A DNA stretch of 35,046 nucleotides. Origin: Photobacterium marinum (GTDB lineage: Bacteria > Pseudomonadota > Gammaproteobacteria > Enterobacterales > Vibrionaceae). The notes below the pieces were generated by a model. That model did no database searches. It was not told the DNA's origin and saw only the letters and a program-made list of their open reading frames with translations. The translations under genes and the position numbers were made by a program. Below, in pieces: positions 1-7,531 of this stretch. Position 1 is the stretch's first letter. Each line of letters opens with the position of its first letter. The stretch is taken from positions 1 through 35,046 of the forward strand of contig NZ_AMZO01000055.1 of the NCBI RefSeq assembly GCF_000331515.1, read 5' to 3'.

Positions 1-21
1 TCTCACTTCTCACTTCTCACT
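1..21. repeat. three tandem 7-bp repeats at the window edge
   Basis: TCTCACT occurs three times head to tail and may continue to the left beyond the window. It lies about 95 bases before the DeoR-type gene. No function is evident; such short tandem repeats can vary in copy number. Confidence 0.6.
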
Positions 22-44
22 TATAGAAAATTAATTGCACAATA

Positions 45-108
45 TTGATCATGAAAGTTTTGATCTGATAGTATTGGTTTCAGTTCGAAACTTAATAGTA
101 TCAGTTCG
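45..108 (+). promoter_or_regulatory. possible promoter and operator of the DeoR regulator-glmS operon
   Basis: A sigma70-like pair TTGATC (45-50) and TAGTAT (69-74) has an 18-base spacer. Just after it lies an inverted repeat, GTTTC and GAAAC around a 5-base centre (77-91). The heptamer CAGTTCG is repeated at 81-87 and 102-108, which is 21 bases or two helical turns apart. This layout suits repressor binding over the transcription start, possibly by the adjacent DeoR-type protein itself. The promoter call is by eye and the binding partner is inference. Confidence 0.35.
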
Positions 109-114
109 TAATTA

Positions 115-882
115 ATGTCGAAGCGAAACACCCAACAACGTCGCCATGCTATTGTGGCAATGGTAAATGAACAAGGCGAAGTCAGCGTTGATCAGCTGGC
201 AAAGTTTTTTGCCACTTCTGAAGTGACTATTCGGAAAGACCTTGCTGCGCTGGAAAATACCGGTCAGTTATTGCGTCGCTATGGCGGAGCTGTGGCCATG
301 CCCAGCGAAATTGTCGGCGATGTTGAAGACAATGTTTCGGTTTGTAAGTTAGCTATCGCCAAAGCAGCCGCAGTCCGGATCCGGGACCATAACCGGATTA
401 TTATTGATAGTGGCAGCACCACTGCGAGCCTTATTAGCCTGCTGGGTGAGAAGCAGGGACTGATAGTGATGACTAACTCCCTCAATGTAGCCAATGCCCT
501 CAATGAGCTTGAAAACGAGCCTACCCTGCTGATGACCGGCGGGACCTGGGACCCGCACTCTGAAGCATTCCAGGGGCAGGTCGCAGAATCCGTTTTGCGT
601 TCGTATGATTTTGACCAGCTGTTTATCGGTGCTGACGGCATTGATATTGCACGCGGTACCACTACCTTTAATGAATTGGTTGGCCTTAGCCGGGTGATGG
701 CTGAGGTATCCCGTGAAGTGGTGGTGATGGTGGAGTCGAGCAAAGTCGGCCGTAAGATCCCGAACTTGGAGCTGCCCTGGAGCAACATCCATACCTTGAT
801 CACGGATGATGGTTTGAGTGGCGAAGCAAAACAACAGATTGAACAGTACGGGGTACAGGTGATCTGTACCGCGGCGGAATAA
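115..882 (+). CDS. DeoR/GlpR-family transcriptional regulator
   Basis: A 255-residue DNA-binding regulator of sugar or amino-sugar metabolism by family. The N-terminal DeoR helix-turn-helix spans about residues 5-58 (VSVDQLAKFFATSEVTIRKD followed by LRRYGGA). The C-terminal sugar-phosphate sensor domain carries the usual DSGSTT, TNSLNVANAL, TGGTWD and IGADGID blocks. The length is normal for the family. The gene stops 19 bases before glmS, so the two are almost certainly co-transcribed, and the likely role is control of glucosamine-6-phosphate supply. The start is the only ATG in a good position, but no Shine-Dalgarno sequence is visible before it, so translation may be weak. The effector ligand cannot be read from the sequence. 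Confidence 0.9.
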   Translation: MSKRNTQQRRHAIVAMVNEQGEVSVDQLAKFFATSEVTIRKDLAALENTGQLLRRYGGAVAMPSEIVGDVEDNVSVCKLAIAKAAAVRIRDHNRIIIDSGSTTASLISLLGEKQGLIVMTNSLNVANALNELENEPTLLMTGGTWDPHSEAFQGQVAESVLRSYDFDQLFIGADGIDIARGTTTFNELVGLSRVMAEVSREVVVMVESSKVGRKIPNLELPWSNIHTLITDDGLSGEAKQQIEQYGVQVICTAAE

Positions 883-901
883 AATTTAGGAGAGACACAA
901 A

Positions 902-2737
902 ATGTGTGGAATTGTTGGTGCAGTAGCACAACGTGATGTGGCTGAAATTCTGGTTGAAGGCTTGCGCCGTCTGGAATACCGCGGTTATGACTCAGCCGGT
1001 GTAGCTGTGGTTGATGCTCAGAGCAATCTGCAGCGTGTTCGTCGCTTGGGTAAAGTTCAGGAACTGGCAGATGCTGTAGAAAGTTCACACTTGGTTGGTG
1101 GTACCGGTATTGCACACACTCGCTGGGCAACTCACGGTGAACCGTCTGAAGCCAATGCTCACCCGCATATGTCCGGTGAGAACATTGCTCTGGTTCACAA
1201 CGGCATCATTGAAAACCATGAAGAACTGCGTGCTATGCTGATTGAACGCGGTTATACATTTGTGTCTCAGACTGATACCGAAGTAATTGCTCACCTGGTT
1301 GAGTGGGAACTGCGCAGCGCTTCTACCCTGCTGGAAGCGGTCAAAAAGACCGTTGCTCAACTGGAAGGTGCTTACGGTACGGTAGTAATGGATCGCCGTG
1401 ATCCTGAGCGTGTGGTTGTTGCCCGTTCAGGCAGCCCGCTGGTTATCGGTCTGGGGGTCGGCGAGAACTTCCTGGCATCAGATCAGCTGGCACTGCTGAA
1501 CGTTACTCGTCGCTTTATCTTCCTGGAAGAAGGCGATGTAGCTGAAATTACCCGTCGTGAAGTGAACATCTTTGATGAAAACGGCCAGGCTGTTGAGCGC
1601 GAAGTTCATGAGTCTAACCTGCAGCAGGATGCGGCTGACAAGGGTCAGTTCCGCCATTACATGCAAAAAGAAATTTACGAGCAGCCAGCGGCGCTGAGCA
1701 ACACCATGGAAGGCCGTATCGGCAATGATTCTGTGATTGTTGAGAGCATTGGTAATGGTGCCAAAGATATTCTGGCTAATGTTGAGCACGTTCAGATCGT
1801 GGCTTGTGGTACTTCTTACAATGCCGGTATGGTCGCTCGTTACTGGTTTGAAGCCATGACTGGCGTAAGCTGTGATGTCGAGATTGCCTCTGAGTTCCGT
1901 TACCGCAAGTTTGTTACCCGTCCGAACAGCCTGCTGATCACCCTGTCGCAGTCTGGTGAAACCGCCGATACTCTGGCTGCGCTTCGTCTGGCAAAAGAAA
2001 AAGGCTACATGTCAGCGATGACGATCTGTAACGTTGCCGGTTCATCGTTGGTGCGTGAATCAGATTTGGCGTTTATGACCCGTGCCGGTACTGAAATCGG
2101 TGTGGCATCTACCAAAGCTTTCACAACCCAGCTAGTGACACTGCTGATGTTTGTAACTGCATTGGGTAAAGAGAAAGGCCTGATTGATGAAGCGAAAGAG
2201 AAAGAAATCGTTGCATCTCTGCACCAGCTACCGGTTCAGATTGAAAAAGCGCTGGCGTTCGACAAGCCTATCGAGCAATTGGCTGAAGATTTTGCTGACA
2301 AGCACCACGCTCTGTTTCTGGGCCGCGGTGAGTTCTACCCGATTGCGGTTGAAGCATCCCTGAAGCTGAAAGAAATCTCTTACATCCACGCAGAAGCTTA
2401 TGCTGCTGGTGAACTGAAGCACGGTCCGCTGGCACTGATTGATGCAGATATGCCGGTCATCGTTGTGGCACCGACTAACGACCTGCTGGAGAAGCTGAAG
2501 TCAAACATTGAAGAAGTACGCGCCCGTGGTGGTCTGCTGTATGTCTTCGCCGATAGTGAAGCTGGCTTTGAAGAGAGTGAAGGCATGAAGATCATTACCA
2601 TGCCGCGTGTTGATGACATTATCGCCCCTATTTTCTACACCGTTCCGATGCAGCTGTTGTCTTACCATGTTGCCCTGATCAAAGGTACCGACGTGGATCA
2701 GCCGCGTAACCTGGCTAAAGCGGTAACCGTTGAATAA
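902..2737 (+). CDS. glmS: glutamine--fructose-6-phosphate aminotransferase (isomerizing)
   Basis: Makes glucosamine-6-phosphate from fructose-6-phosphate and glutamine, the entry step to peptidoglycan and lipopolysaccharide amino sugars, in the cytosol. The protein starts MCGIVGA, giving the N-terminal cysteine nucleophile of class II glutamine amidotransferases once Met is removed. HTRWATHG and HNGIIENH are the usual glutaminase motifs. Two SIS sugar isomerase domains follow (LSQSGETADT near 348; EISYIHAEAYAAGELKHG near 490), and the C-terminus DQPRNLAKAVTVE is the canonical ending. The 611 residues match the E. coli enzyme closely in length. An AGGAGA ribosome binding site precedes the start. 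It is the second gene of the operon with the DeoR-type regulator and is followed by a terminator. Confidence 0.98.
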   Translation: MCGIVGAVAQRDVAEILVEGLRRLEYRGYDSAGVAVVDAQSNLQRVRRLGKVQELADAVESSHLVGGTGIAHTRWATHGEPSEANAHPHMSGENIALVHNGIIENHEELRAMLIERGYTFVSQTDTEVIAHLVEWELRSASTLLEAVKKTVAQLEGAYGTVVMDRRDPERVVVARSGSPLVIGLGVGENFLASDQLALLNVTRRFIFLEEGDVAEITRREVNIFDENGQAVEREVHESNLQQDAADKGQFRHYMQKEIYEQPAALSNTMEGRIGNDSVIVESIGNGAKDILANVEHVQIVACGTSYNAGMVARYWFEAMTGVSCDVEIASEFRYRKFVTRPNSLLITLSQSGETADTLAALRLAKEKGYMSAMTICNVAGSSLVRESDLAFMTRAGTEIGVASTKAFTTQLVTLLMFVTALGKEKGLIDEAKEKEIVASLHQLPVQIEKALAFDKPIEQLAEDFADKHHALFLGRGEFYPIAVEASLKLKEISYIHAEAYAAGELKHGPLALIDADMPVIVVAPTNDLLEKLKSNIEEVRARGGLLYVFADSEAGFEESEGMKIITMPRVDDIIAPIFYTVPMQLLSYHVALIKGTDVDQPRNLAKAVTVE

Positions 2738-2770
2738 GATATATTGAGTAAAGTCTCAATAATGAGAAAG

Positions 2771-2792
2771 GGCGCCGATTATGGCGCCTTTT
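2771..2792 (+). terminator. intrinsic terminator of glmS
   Basis: GGCGCC (2771-2776), a six-base loop, GGCGCC (2783-2788), then TTTT. It lies 33 bases after the glmS stop. Confidence 0.85.
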
Positions 2793-2934
2793 GTCGTATT
2801 TGGAAGAGGAAAAGTCTACTCTCTAGACAATGATGACGCGTTTATTGCGAAATAAAAATACCAGCAGCTGTGTATAACGAACTGCGAATCAAAATACAAA
2901 ATGAGGTGTAAGATTTCACCTTAAAGCATTGAAA

Positions 2935-2940
2935 TATAAT
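2935..2940 (+). promoter_or_regulatory. candidate -10 element for the first XRE gene
   Basis: A perfect TATAAT lies 93 bases before the ATG at 3034. The best upstream -35 (TTTCAC, 2914-2919) is poor, with a 15-base spacer. A short AGGTG/CACCT inverted repeat (2904-2921) overlaps that -35 and could be an operator. The rest of the gap between glmS and this gene shows no coding signal. Confidence 0.3.
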
Positions 2941-3033
2941 TGTTAATTTGGCTTTATAAAAGTTGGCTCATGTTGTGCATCCTAGGAATGAAAGTTAGGC
3001 AGTCTTCATTAATACCTGTATTGGAGGTTAGAC

Positions 3034-3411
3034 ATGACAGATCCAAAAGCGAAAATTGCAGCTCGCATTAAGGAGGCCCGAGAGTGGAAAGGACTGACCC
3101 AAGTCCACATGGCTCAGCAGCTCCGAGTTGCCAGGCAGACCTACCTTGATCTAGAGACCGGTAAAACAGAACCGAAAGTCCGTTTACTGTCCGAGATTTC
3201 AGAAATTACTGAGCGTCCCCTCACCTGGTTTGTCTACGGTGATGAAGGGATCGAAATCCTTGAGAGTGAATACAAAGAAGAAATTGATCGTCTGCTGCAA
3301 TACTTCAGTCGGCTTCCACATTCAGCCCGAAATGTTATTCTCCAGCAAAGTATTAATCTTGCCAGCTTTATGGCCGAGTACACCCGAGCGCTGACTCAAA
3401 AGGATAAGTAA
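3034..3411 (+). CDS. XRE-family helix-turn-helix regulator, copy 1
   Basis: A 125-residue protein with one HTH_3 (Cro/C1-type) DNA-binding domain at about residues 8-66: IAARIKEAREWKGLTQVHMA, then ARQTYLDLETGKTEPKV as recognition and following helices. After the WF motif near residue 65 comes a mostly helical tail of about 55 residues that may dimerise. There is no metal or peptidase motif. A good GGAGGT site precedes the ATG. It is clearly paralogous to the gene at 3661: both have IAAR, AREWK, ARQTYLDLE, GKTEP and RPL.WF at the same positions. The target is unknown; autoregulation is common in the family. The E. coli genes recognised around it have no equivalent here. Confidence 0.88.
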   Translation: MTDPKAKIAARIKEAREWKGLTQVHMAQQLRVARQTYLDLETGKTEPKVRLLSEISEITERPLTWFVYGDEGIEILESEYKEEIDRLLQYFSRLPHSARNVILQQSINLASFMAEYTRALTQKDK

Positions 3412-3426
3412 TCCGGTAAACTTATC

Positions 3427-3476
3427 GGTAAAGCAATGTATTGCATTGGATTTGTATGCAATTGTTTACCCTTTTT
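3427..3476 (+). terminator. probable terminator after the first XRE gene
   Basis: GGTAAA-CAAT (3427-3437, one bulged base) can pair with ATTG-TTTACC (3461-3470), followed by CTTTTT. The loop is long and AT-rich, so termination may be partial. Confidence 0.4.
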
Positions 3477-3569
3477 GAGTTAAGTGTCTGTTTTGGCTGA
3501 CATCAGTTGCTTAGTTTCACAAAAATTAAGTGAACGGTCGTGAACTTGTGCTTTTCTGTTGGATAATTT

Positions 3570-3626
3570 CCTGTTTTCTTTCGCTGTTGATGCCCTTTCA
3601 GCGCAATCGAAAAGCAAGAAAACAGG
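3570..3626 (+). repeat. nested inverted repeat between the two XRE genes
   Basis: Outer arms CCTGTTTTCTT (3570-3580) and AAGAAAACAGG (3616-3626) are perfect 11-base complements. Inside them CGCTG (3582-3586) pairs with CAGCG (3599-3603). The structure ends 34 bases before the second XRE start. It could be an operator for one or both regulators, an mRNA hairpin controlling the second gene, or a DNA cruciform. There is no T-run, so it is not a simple terminator. Confidence 0.6.
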
Positions 3627-3660
3627 TTAATTTTGGTAACACTCAACAGATGGTGCATAA

Positions 3661-4026
3661 ATGGAAAACTCAAAATCGCATATTGCAGCGAGGGTCCGAG
3701 ATGCCAGAGAGTGGAAAGCGCTGTCTCAGGTTGCTATGGCTAAGCACCTTGATATGGCAAGGCAAACCTATCTAGATCTGGAATCAGGCAAAACCGAGCC
3801 AAGGGTGACTACCCTGGTTAAAATTGCAAAGATCACAGGCCGGCCGTTAGGCTGGTTTATTGAGCAGGATCTGATCCCCGATACCGTTGATGAGCATGAT
3901 GATCTCCGCCACTTGGTTGATCTTTTTATCCAGGTGCCAGATAACGTCAGAGCGGAGTTGCTGGAGCATCATATTGGCCTGATGACGTGCTATATCGAGC
4001 AGTTAAAATTAATGAAGAACCCCTAA
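3661..4026 (+). CDS. XRE-family helix-turn-helix regulator, copy 2
   Basis: A 121-residue paralogue of the preceding gene with the same layout: HTH_3 domain at about residues 8-66 (AREWKALSQVAMAKHLDMAR, then QTYLDLESGKTEP), the RPLGWF motif, and a divergent helical C-terminal tail. Conservation is concentrated in the DNA-binding half, so the two proteins may recognise similar sites yet differ in partner or signal. The ATG has no convincing Shine-Dalgarno sequence (only GATGGTG nearby), unlike copy 1. A nested inverted repeat lies just upstream, and the gene ends in a strong bidirectional terminator shared with ilvA. Its target is unknown. Confidence 0.85.
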   Translation: MENSKSHIAARVRDAREWKALSQVAMAKHLDMARQTYLDLESGKTEPRVTTLVKIAKITGRPLGWFIEQDLIPDTVDEHDDLRHLVDLFIQVPDNVRAELLEHHIGLMTCYIEQLKLMKNP

Positions 4027-4027
4027 A

Positions 4028-4054
4028 AGAAAAGCAGCCGATGGCTGCTTTTCT
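4028..4054. terminator. bidirectional terminator between XRE copy 2 and ilvA
   Basis: AGAAAAGCAGCC (4028-4039), loop GAT, GGCTGCTTTTCT (4043-4054): a perfect 12-base stem with A/T tracts on both sides, serving both convergent transcripts. Confidence 0.9.
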
Positions 4055-4071
4055 CATTTATGTAGCGCTGC

Positions 4072-5628
4072 TTATTGAGCAAGGAAGAACTTATAGGCCG
4101 GGTTGTCGGTTTCGTCTTTCCAGTGATAGCCCAGTTCTCGCAAGTGGCTGGTAAAGGACAGCAAGTCTTTTTCTTCCAATTCAAAGCCACATAACACGCG
4201 ACCGTAATCGGCACCGTGGTTGCGGTAATTAAACAGGCTGATGTTCCAATGGGTTCCCAATGTGTTGAGGAACTTGATCAATGCCCCCGGGTATTCCGGA
4301 AACTCAAAGCTGTATAACCTTTCTTTAAGTGGCTTTGGCGGTCGTCCGCCAATCATATAGCGGACGTGGACTTTGGCCATCTCGTCATCCGACAGGTCGA
4401 CAACCGGATAACCGGCTTTGCGCAGATCCTGGATGATACCTTCCAGCTCTTCCTGTCCCTGCATCAGCCGTACCCCGACAAAAACATTTGCCAGCGTGTC
4501 ATCGTTATAGCGGTAATTGAATTCGGTGACGGCCCGCCCTCCGAGGATATGGCAGAAATCAAGAAAAGCGCCGGGACGTTCCGGAATGGTGACTGCCAGA
4601 AGGCCTTCCCGTTTCTCACCCAGCTCACAGCGTTCCGAGACATAGCGCAGACTGTGGAAGTTAAGATTGGCACCGGACAGGATTGCCGCCATCTGCTTAT
4701 CTTTCAGCTGGTGTTGTTCAGCATATTTTTTAAGTCCTGCCAGCGACAGGGCACCGGACGGTTCGGCGATGGCCCGGGTGTCTTCGAAGATATCTTTTAC
4801 CGCTGAGCAGATTTCATCGCTGCTCACCGTGATGACATCATCCAGATATTGCTGGCACAGGCGGAAGGTTTCAGCTCCAATCTGTTTCACCGCCACCCCG
4901 TCAGCAAACATCCCGACCTGACCGAGTGCGACCGGTTTGCCGGCATCCAGAGCGGCCTTTAGGCAGGCGGAATCTTCGGCTTCGACACCGATCACCTTGA
5001 TTTCAGGCAGTAGCTGCTTGAGTAACACAGAAACCCCTGCAGCCAGACCACCGCCTCCGACAGGGACAAAAACATAGTTGAGGTGGCCGTTTTGCTGTAC
5101 CAGCTCAATGCCGATGGTGCCCTGCCCGGCAATCACTGATGGGTGATCGAAAGGCGGGATAAAGGTTAAGCCGTGCTGGCGGGACAGCTCTTCGGCATGG
5201 GCCTTGGCTTCATCAAAGTTGCTACCATGCAGCACGACGTTGCCACCAAAACTTCGAACGGCATCGACTTTGATATCCGGGGTTGTCCGGGGCATAACTA
5301 TGGTGGCATTGACTCCGAGGTGCTTGCCCGACATGGCTAGCCCCTGGGCGTGGTTCCCGGCTGAAGCCGCAATTACCCCGGCGCGGCGCTGGCTTTCGCT
5401 TAGCTGCGACATCATGTTATAGGCACCGCGCAGCTTGAAGGAGTGGACCGGCTGGCGGTCCTCTCGTTTGAGTTGAACATTATTGCCGATCCGGGCGCCG
5501 AGGCGCTCCATGGCCTGTAATGGGGTGACCTGAGCCACCTCGTATACCGGAGCCCGAAGAATATCGCGAAGGTAGTCGGCTCCGCTTAATAGCGCTACAT
5601 CTTCGGCCCGTTTCACTTCGCTCATCAT
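4072..5628 (-). CDS. ilvA: biosynthetic threonine dehydratase (threonine deaminase)
   Basis: Converts threonine to 2-oxobutanoate with pyridoxal phosphate, the committed step to isoleucine. The PLP lysine is in VHSFKLRGAY (Lys65 from the first Met), and the glycine-rich phosphate loop VPVGGGGLAAG lies near residue 190. The C-terminal third holds two ACT-like regulatory domains (ERPGAFLDFCHILG and EFPEYPGALIKFLN) that give isoleucine feedback control, marking the biosynthetic rather than catabolic enzyme. The 518 residues agree with the 514 of E. coli. It starts two bases after the ilvD stop with AAGGA in front, which implies translational coupling; the next codon is also ATG, so the start could be three bases later. 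It is the last gene of the ilv operon. Confidence 0.97.
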   Translation of the reverse strand: MMSEVKRAEDVALLSGADYLRDILRAPVYEVAQVTPLQAMERLGARIGNNVQLKREDRQPVHSFKLRGAYNMMSQLSESQRRAGVIAASAGNHAQGLAMSGKHLGVNATIVMPRTTPDIKVDAVRSFGGNVVLHGSNFDEAKAHAEELSRQHGLTFIPPFDHPSVIAGQGTIGIELVQQNGHLNYVFVPVGGGGLAAGVSVLLKQLLPEIKVIGVEAEDSACLKAALDAGKPVALGQVGMFADGVAVKQIGAETFRLCQQYLDDVITVSSDEICSAVKDIFEDTRAIAEPSGALSLAGLKKYAEQHQLKDKQMAAILSGANLNFHSLRYVSERCELGEKREGLLAVTIPERPGAFLDFCHILGGRAVTEFNYRYNDDTLANVFVGVRLMQGQEELEGIIQDLRKAGYPVVDLSDDEMAKVHVRYMIGGRPPKPLKERLYSFEFPEYPGALIKFLNTLGTHWNISLFNYRNHGADYGRVLCGFELEEKDLLSFTSHLRELGYHWKDETDNPAYKFFLAQ

Positions 5629-5630
5629 TC

Positions 5631-7472
5631 TTATCCTTCTAGCTTGGTTTTGTCACGGACAGCCCCTTTATCGGCGCTGGTGGCCAGGTTGGCATAAGCC
5701 CGCAGGGCAAATGACACGTCACGCTGGCGATCAACCGGTTTCCAGCCGCGCTGGTTGGCCGCTTCTCTACGGGTAGACAAGGTGGCTTCATCTACCTGAA
5801 GTGCAATCGAGCGGTTCGGGATATCAATGGCAATAATATCGCCGTCTTCGATCAGGCCGATGGTGCCACCGTTAGCTGCCTCGGGGGAAACATGACCGAT
5901 GGACAGGCCACTGGTACCGCCGGAGAAACGACCGTCGGTGATGAGCGCACACTCTTTGCCCAGCCCCATGGATTTGAGGTATGTGGTTGGGTACAGCATT
6001 TCCTGCATGCCGGGTCCGCCTTTCGGGCCTTCGTAGCGGATGATCACTACATCACCGGCTTTGACTTTGCCACCCAGAATCCCTTCTACTGCGGTTTCCT
6101 GGCTTTCGAATACGATAGCCGGGCCAGTAAAGGTCAGGCAGCTCTCATCGACCCCGGCGGTTTTGACGATACAGCCGTCAACGGCCATGTTGCCCGATAG
6201 CACAGCCAGACCACCGTCTTGGCTGTATGCATGTTCTTTACTGCGGATACAGCCGGATTGGCGATCGCTATCTAAGCTGTCCCAGCGGCAGTCCTGAGAA
6301 AAAGCCTCTGTGGTGCGGATGCCGGCAGGGCCTGCACGGTAGAAGCGCTTTACCTCTTCGGAATCAGTGGTAGCGACATCAAATTCGGCTAGTGTTTCGG
6401 TAAAGCTCTGGCCCAGGACGTTACGACTATCGCTGTGAAGCAGCCCGGCGCGGTTTAGCTCGGCCAGGATGCCGTAGACTCCGCCGGCACGGTGCACATC
6501 TTCCATATGGTATTGCTGGGTTGACGGGGCTACTTTGCACAGGTGCGGCACCCTACGAGACATCCGATCGATGTCTTCCATGGTGAAATCCACCTCGCCT
6601 TCCTGAGCCGCAGCCAGCAGGTGAAGGACGGTATTGGTTGAGCCCCCCATCGCGATATCCAGCGCCATGGCATTTTCAAAGGCTTGTTTGGTGGCGATAT
6701 TGCGTGGCAGGGCGCTAGCATCATCCTGCTCGTAATAACGCTTGGTTAGTTCGACGATACGTTTGCCTGCATTCAGAAACAGCTGTTTGCGGTCGGCATG
6801 GGTTGCCAGTAGTGAACCGTTACCCGGCTGGCTCAGGCCCAGTGCTTCAGTCAGGCAATTCATCGAGTTAGCGGTAAACATGCCCGAGCAGGAGCCGCAT
6901 GTCGGGCAGGCTGAACGTTCGATCTGCTCGCTTTGTTCATCGGATACCGTCGGATCGGCACCCTGGATCATGGCGTCAACCAGATCCAGCTTGATGATCT
7001 TATCGGACAGCTTGGTTTTGCCCGCTTCCATTGGGCCGCCGGAAACAAAAATGACCGGGATATTGAGGCGCATTGAAGCCATCAGCATTCCCGGGGTGAT
7101 TTTGTCACAGTTGGAGATACAAACCATGGCATCGGCACAGTGGGCATTGACCATGTACTCGACCGAGTCGGCGATCAGTTCACGGGACGGCAGTGAATAC
7201 AGCATCCCGCCGTGGCCCATGGCTATACCGTCATCCACCGCAATGGTGTTGAACTCTTTGGCGATCCCGCCTGCGGCTTCTATTTCCCTGGCAACCAGCT
7301 GGCCCAGATCTTTCAGGTGAACATGGCCGGGAACAAACTGAGTGAAAGAGTTAACCACGGCAATAATCGGCTTGCCGAAATCTTCTTCCTTCACACCTGT
7401 GGCGCGCCACAGGGCACGGGCTCCGGCCATATTACGGCCGTGGGTTGTGGTAGCTGAACGGTACTTGGGCAT
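5631..7472 (-). CDS. ilvD: dihydroxy-acid dehydratase
   Basis: Dehydrates 2,3-dihydroxy-3-methylbutanoate and its isoleucine-branch analogue to the 2-oxo acids. It is an iron-sulfur enzyme. Visible motifs are MGHGGMLYSLPSRE (85-98), CISNCDKITPGM (118-129, with cluster cysteine 122 and Mg/Lys region D123-K124), ACPTCGSCSGMFTANSMNC, and GRFSGGTSGLSIGHVSPEA near the C-terminus. The 613 residues align nearly without gaps to the 616-residue E. coli IlvD. It lies between ilvE and ilvA in the operon, behind a GC-rich intergenic hairpin, with AAAAGGA before the ATG. Confidence 0.98.
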   Translation of the reverse strand: MPKYRSATTTHGRNMAGARALWRATGVKEEDFGKPIIAVVNSFTQFVPGHVHLKDLGQLVAREIEAAGGIAKEFNTIAVDDGIAMGHGGMLYSLPSRELIADSVEYMVNAHCADAMVCISNCDKITPGMLMASMRLNIPVIFVSGGPMEAGKTKLSDKIIKLDLVDAMIQGADPTVSDEQSEQIERSACPTCGSCSGMFTANSMNCLTEALGLSQPGNGSLLATHADRKQLFLNAGKRIVELTKRYYEQDDASALPRNIATKQAFENAMALDIAMGGSTNTVLHLLAAAQEGEVDFTMEDIDRMSRRVPHLCKVAPSTQQYHMEDVHRAGGVYGILAELNRAGLLHSDSRNVLGQSFTETLAEFDVATTDSEEVKRFYRAGPAGIRTTEAFSQDCRWDSLDSDRQSGCIRSKEHAYSQDGGLAVLSGNMAVDGCIVKTAGVDESCLTFTGPAIVFESQETAVEGILGGKVKAGDVVIIRYEGPKGGPGMQEMLYPTTYLKSMGLGKECALITDGRFSGGTSGLSIGHVSPEAANGGTIGLIEDGDIIAIDIPNRSIALQVDEATLSTRREAANQRGWKPVDRQRDVSFALRAYANLATSADKGAVRDKTKLEG

Positions 7473-7490
7473 ATCTAATTCCTTTTATCG

Positions 7491-7516
7491 GCGGCCCGGG
7501 GCCAGTCCCGTGCCGC
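7491..7516 (-). other. GC-rich hairpin between ilvE and ilvD
   Basis: GCGGC (7491-7495) pairs with GCCGC (7512-7516) and, after one mismatch, CGGG (7497-7500) pairs with CCCG (7507-7510). It has no T-run on the minus strand and sits just before the ilvD ribosome binding site. It may stabilise or punctuate the polycistronic mRNA. Confidence 0.5.
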
Positions 7517-7531
7517 GGTAATGAGTGTGTT

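Noticed and set aside
279..1130. 283-codon minus-strand open frame across the DeoR gene and glmS start
   Set aside because: It is antisense to two clear genes, has odd composition and no recognisable domain.
3530..3775. 81-codon frame overlapping the second XRE gene
   Set aside because: It starts from GTG without a ribosome binding site, runs through the hairpin, and overlaps the conserved XRE domain in another frame.
3034..4026. XRE pair as a type II toxin-antitoxin module
   Set aside because: Both members are HTH proteins of the same family and no toxin-like partner frame is adjacent.
6742..7320. 192-codon plus-strand frame antisense to ilvD
   Set aside because: ilvD is conserved through its full length on the other strand; this frame has a Ser/Pro-rich shadow composition.
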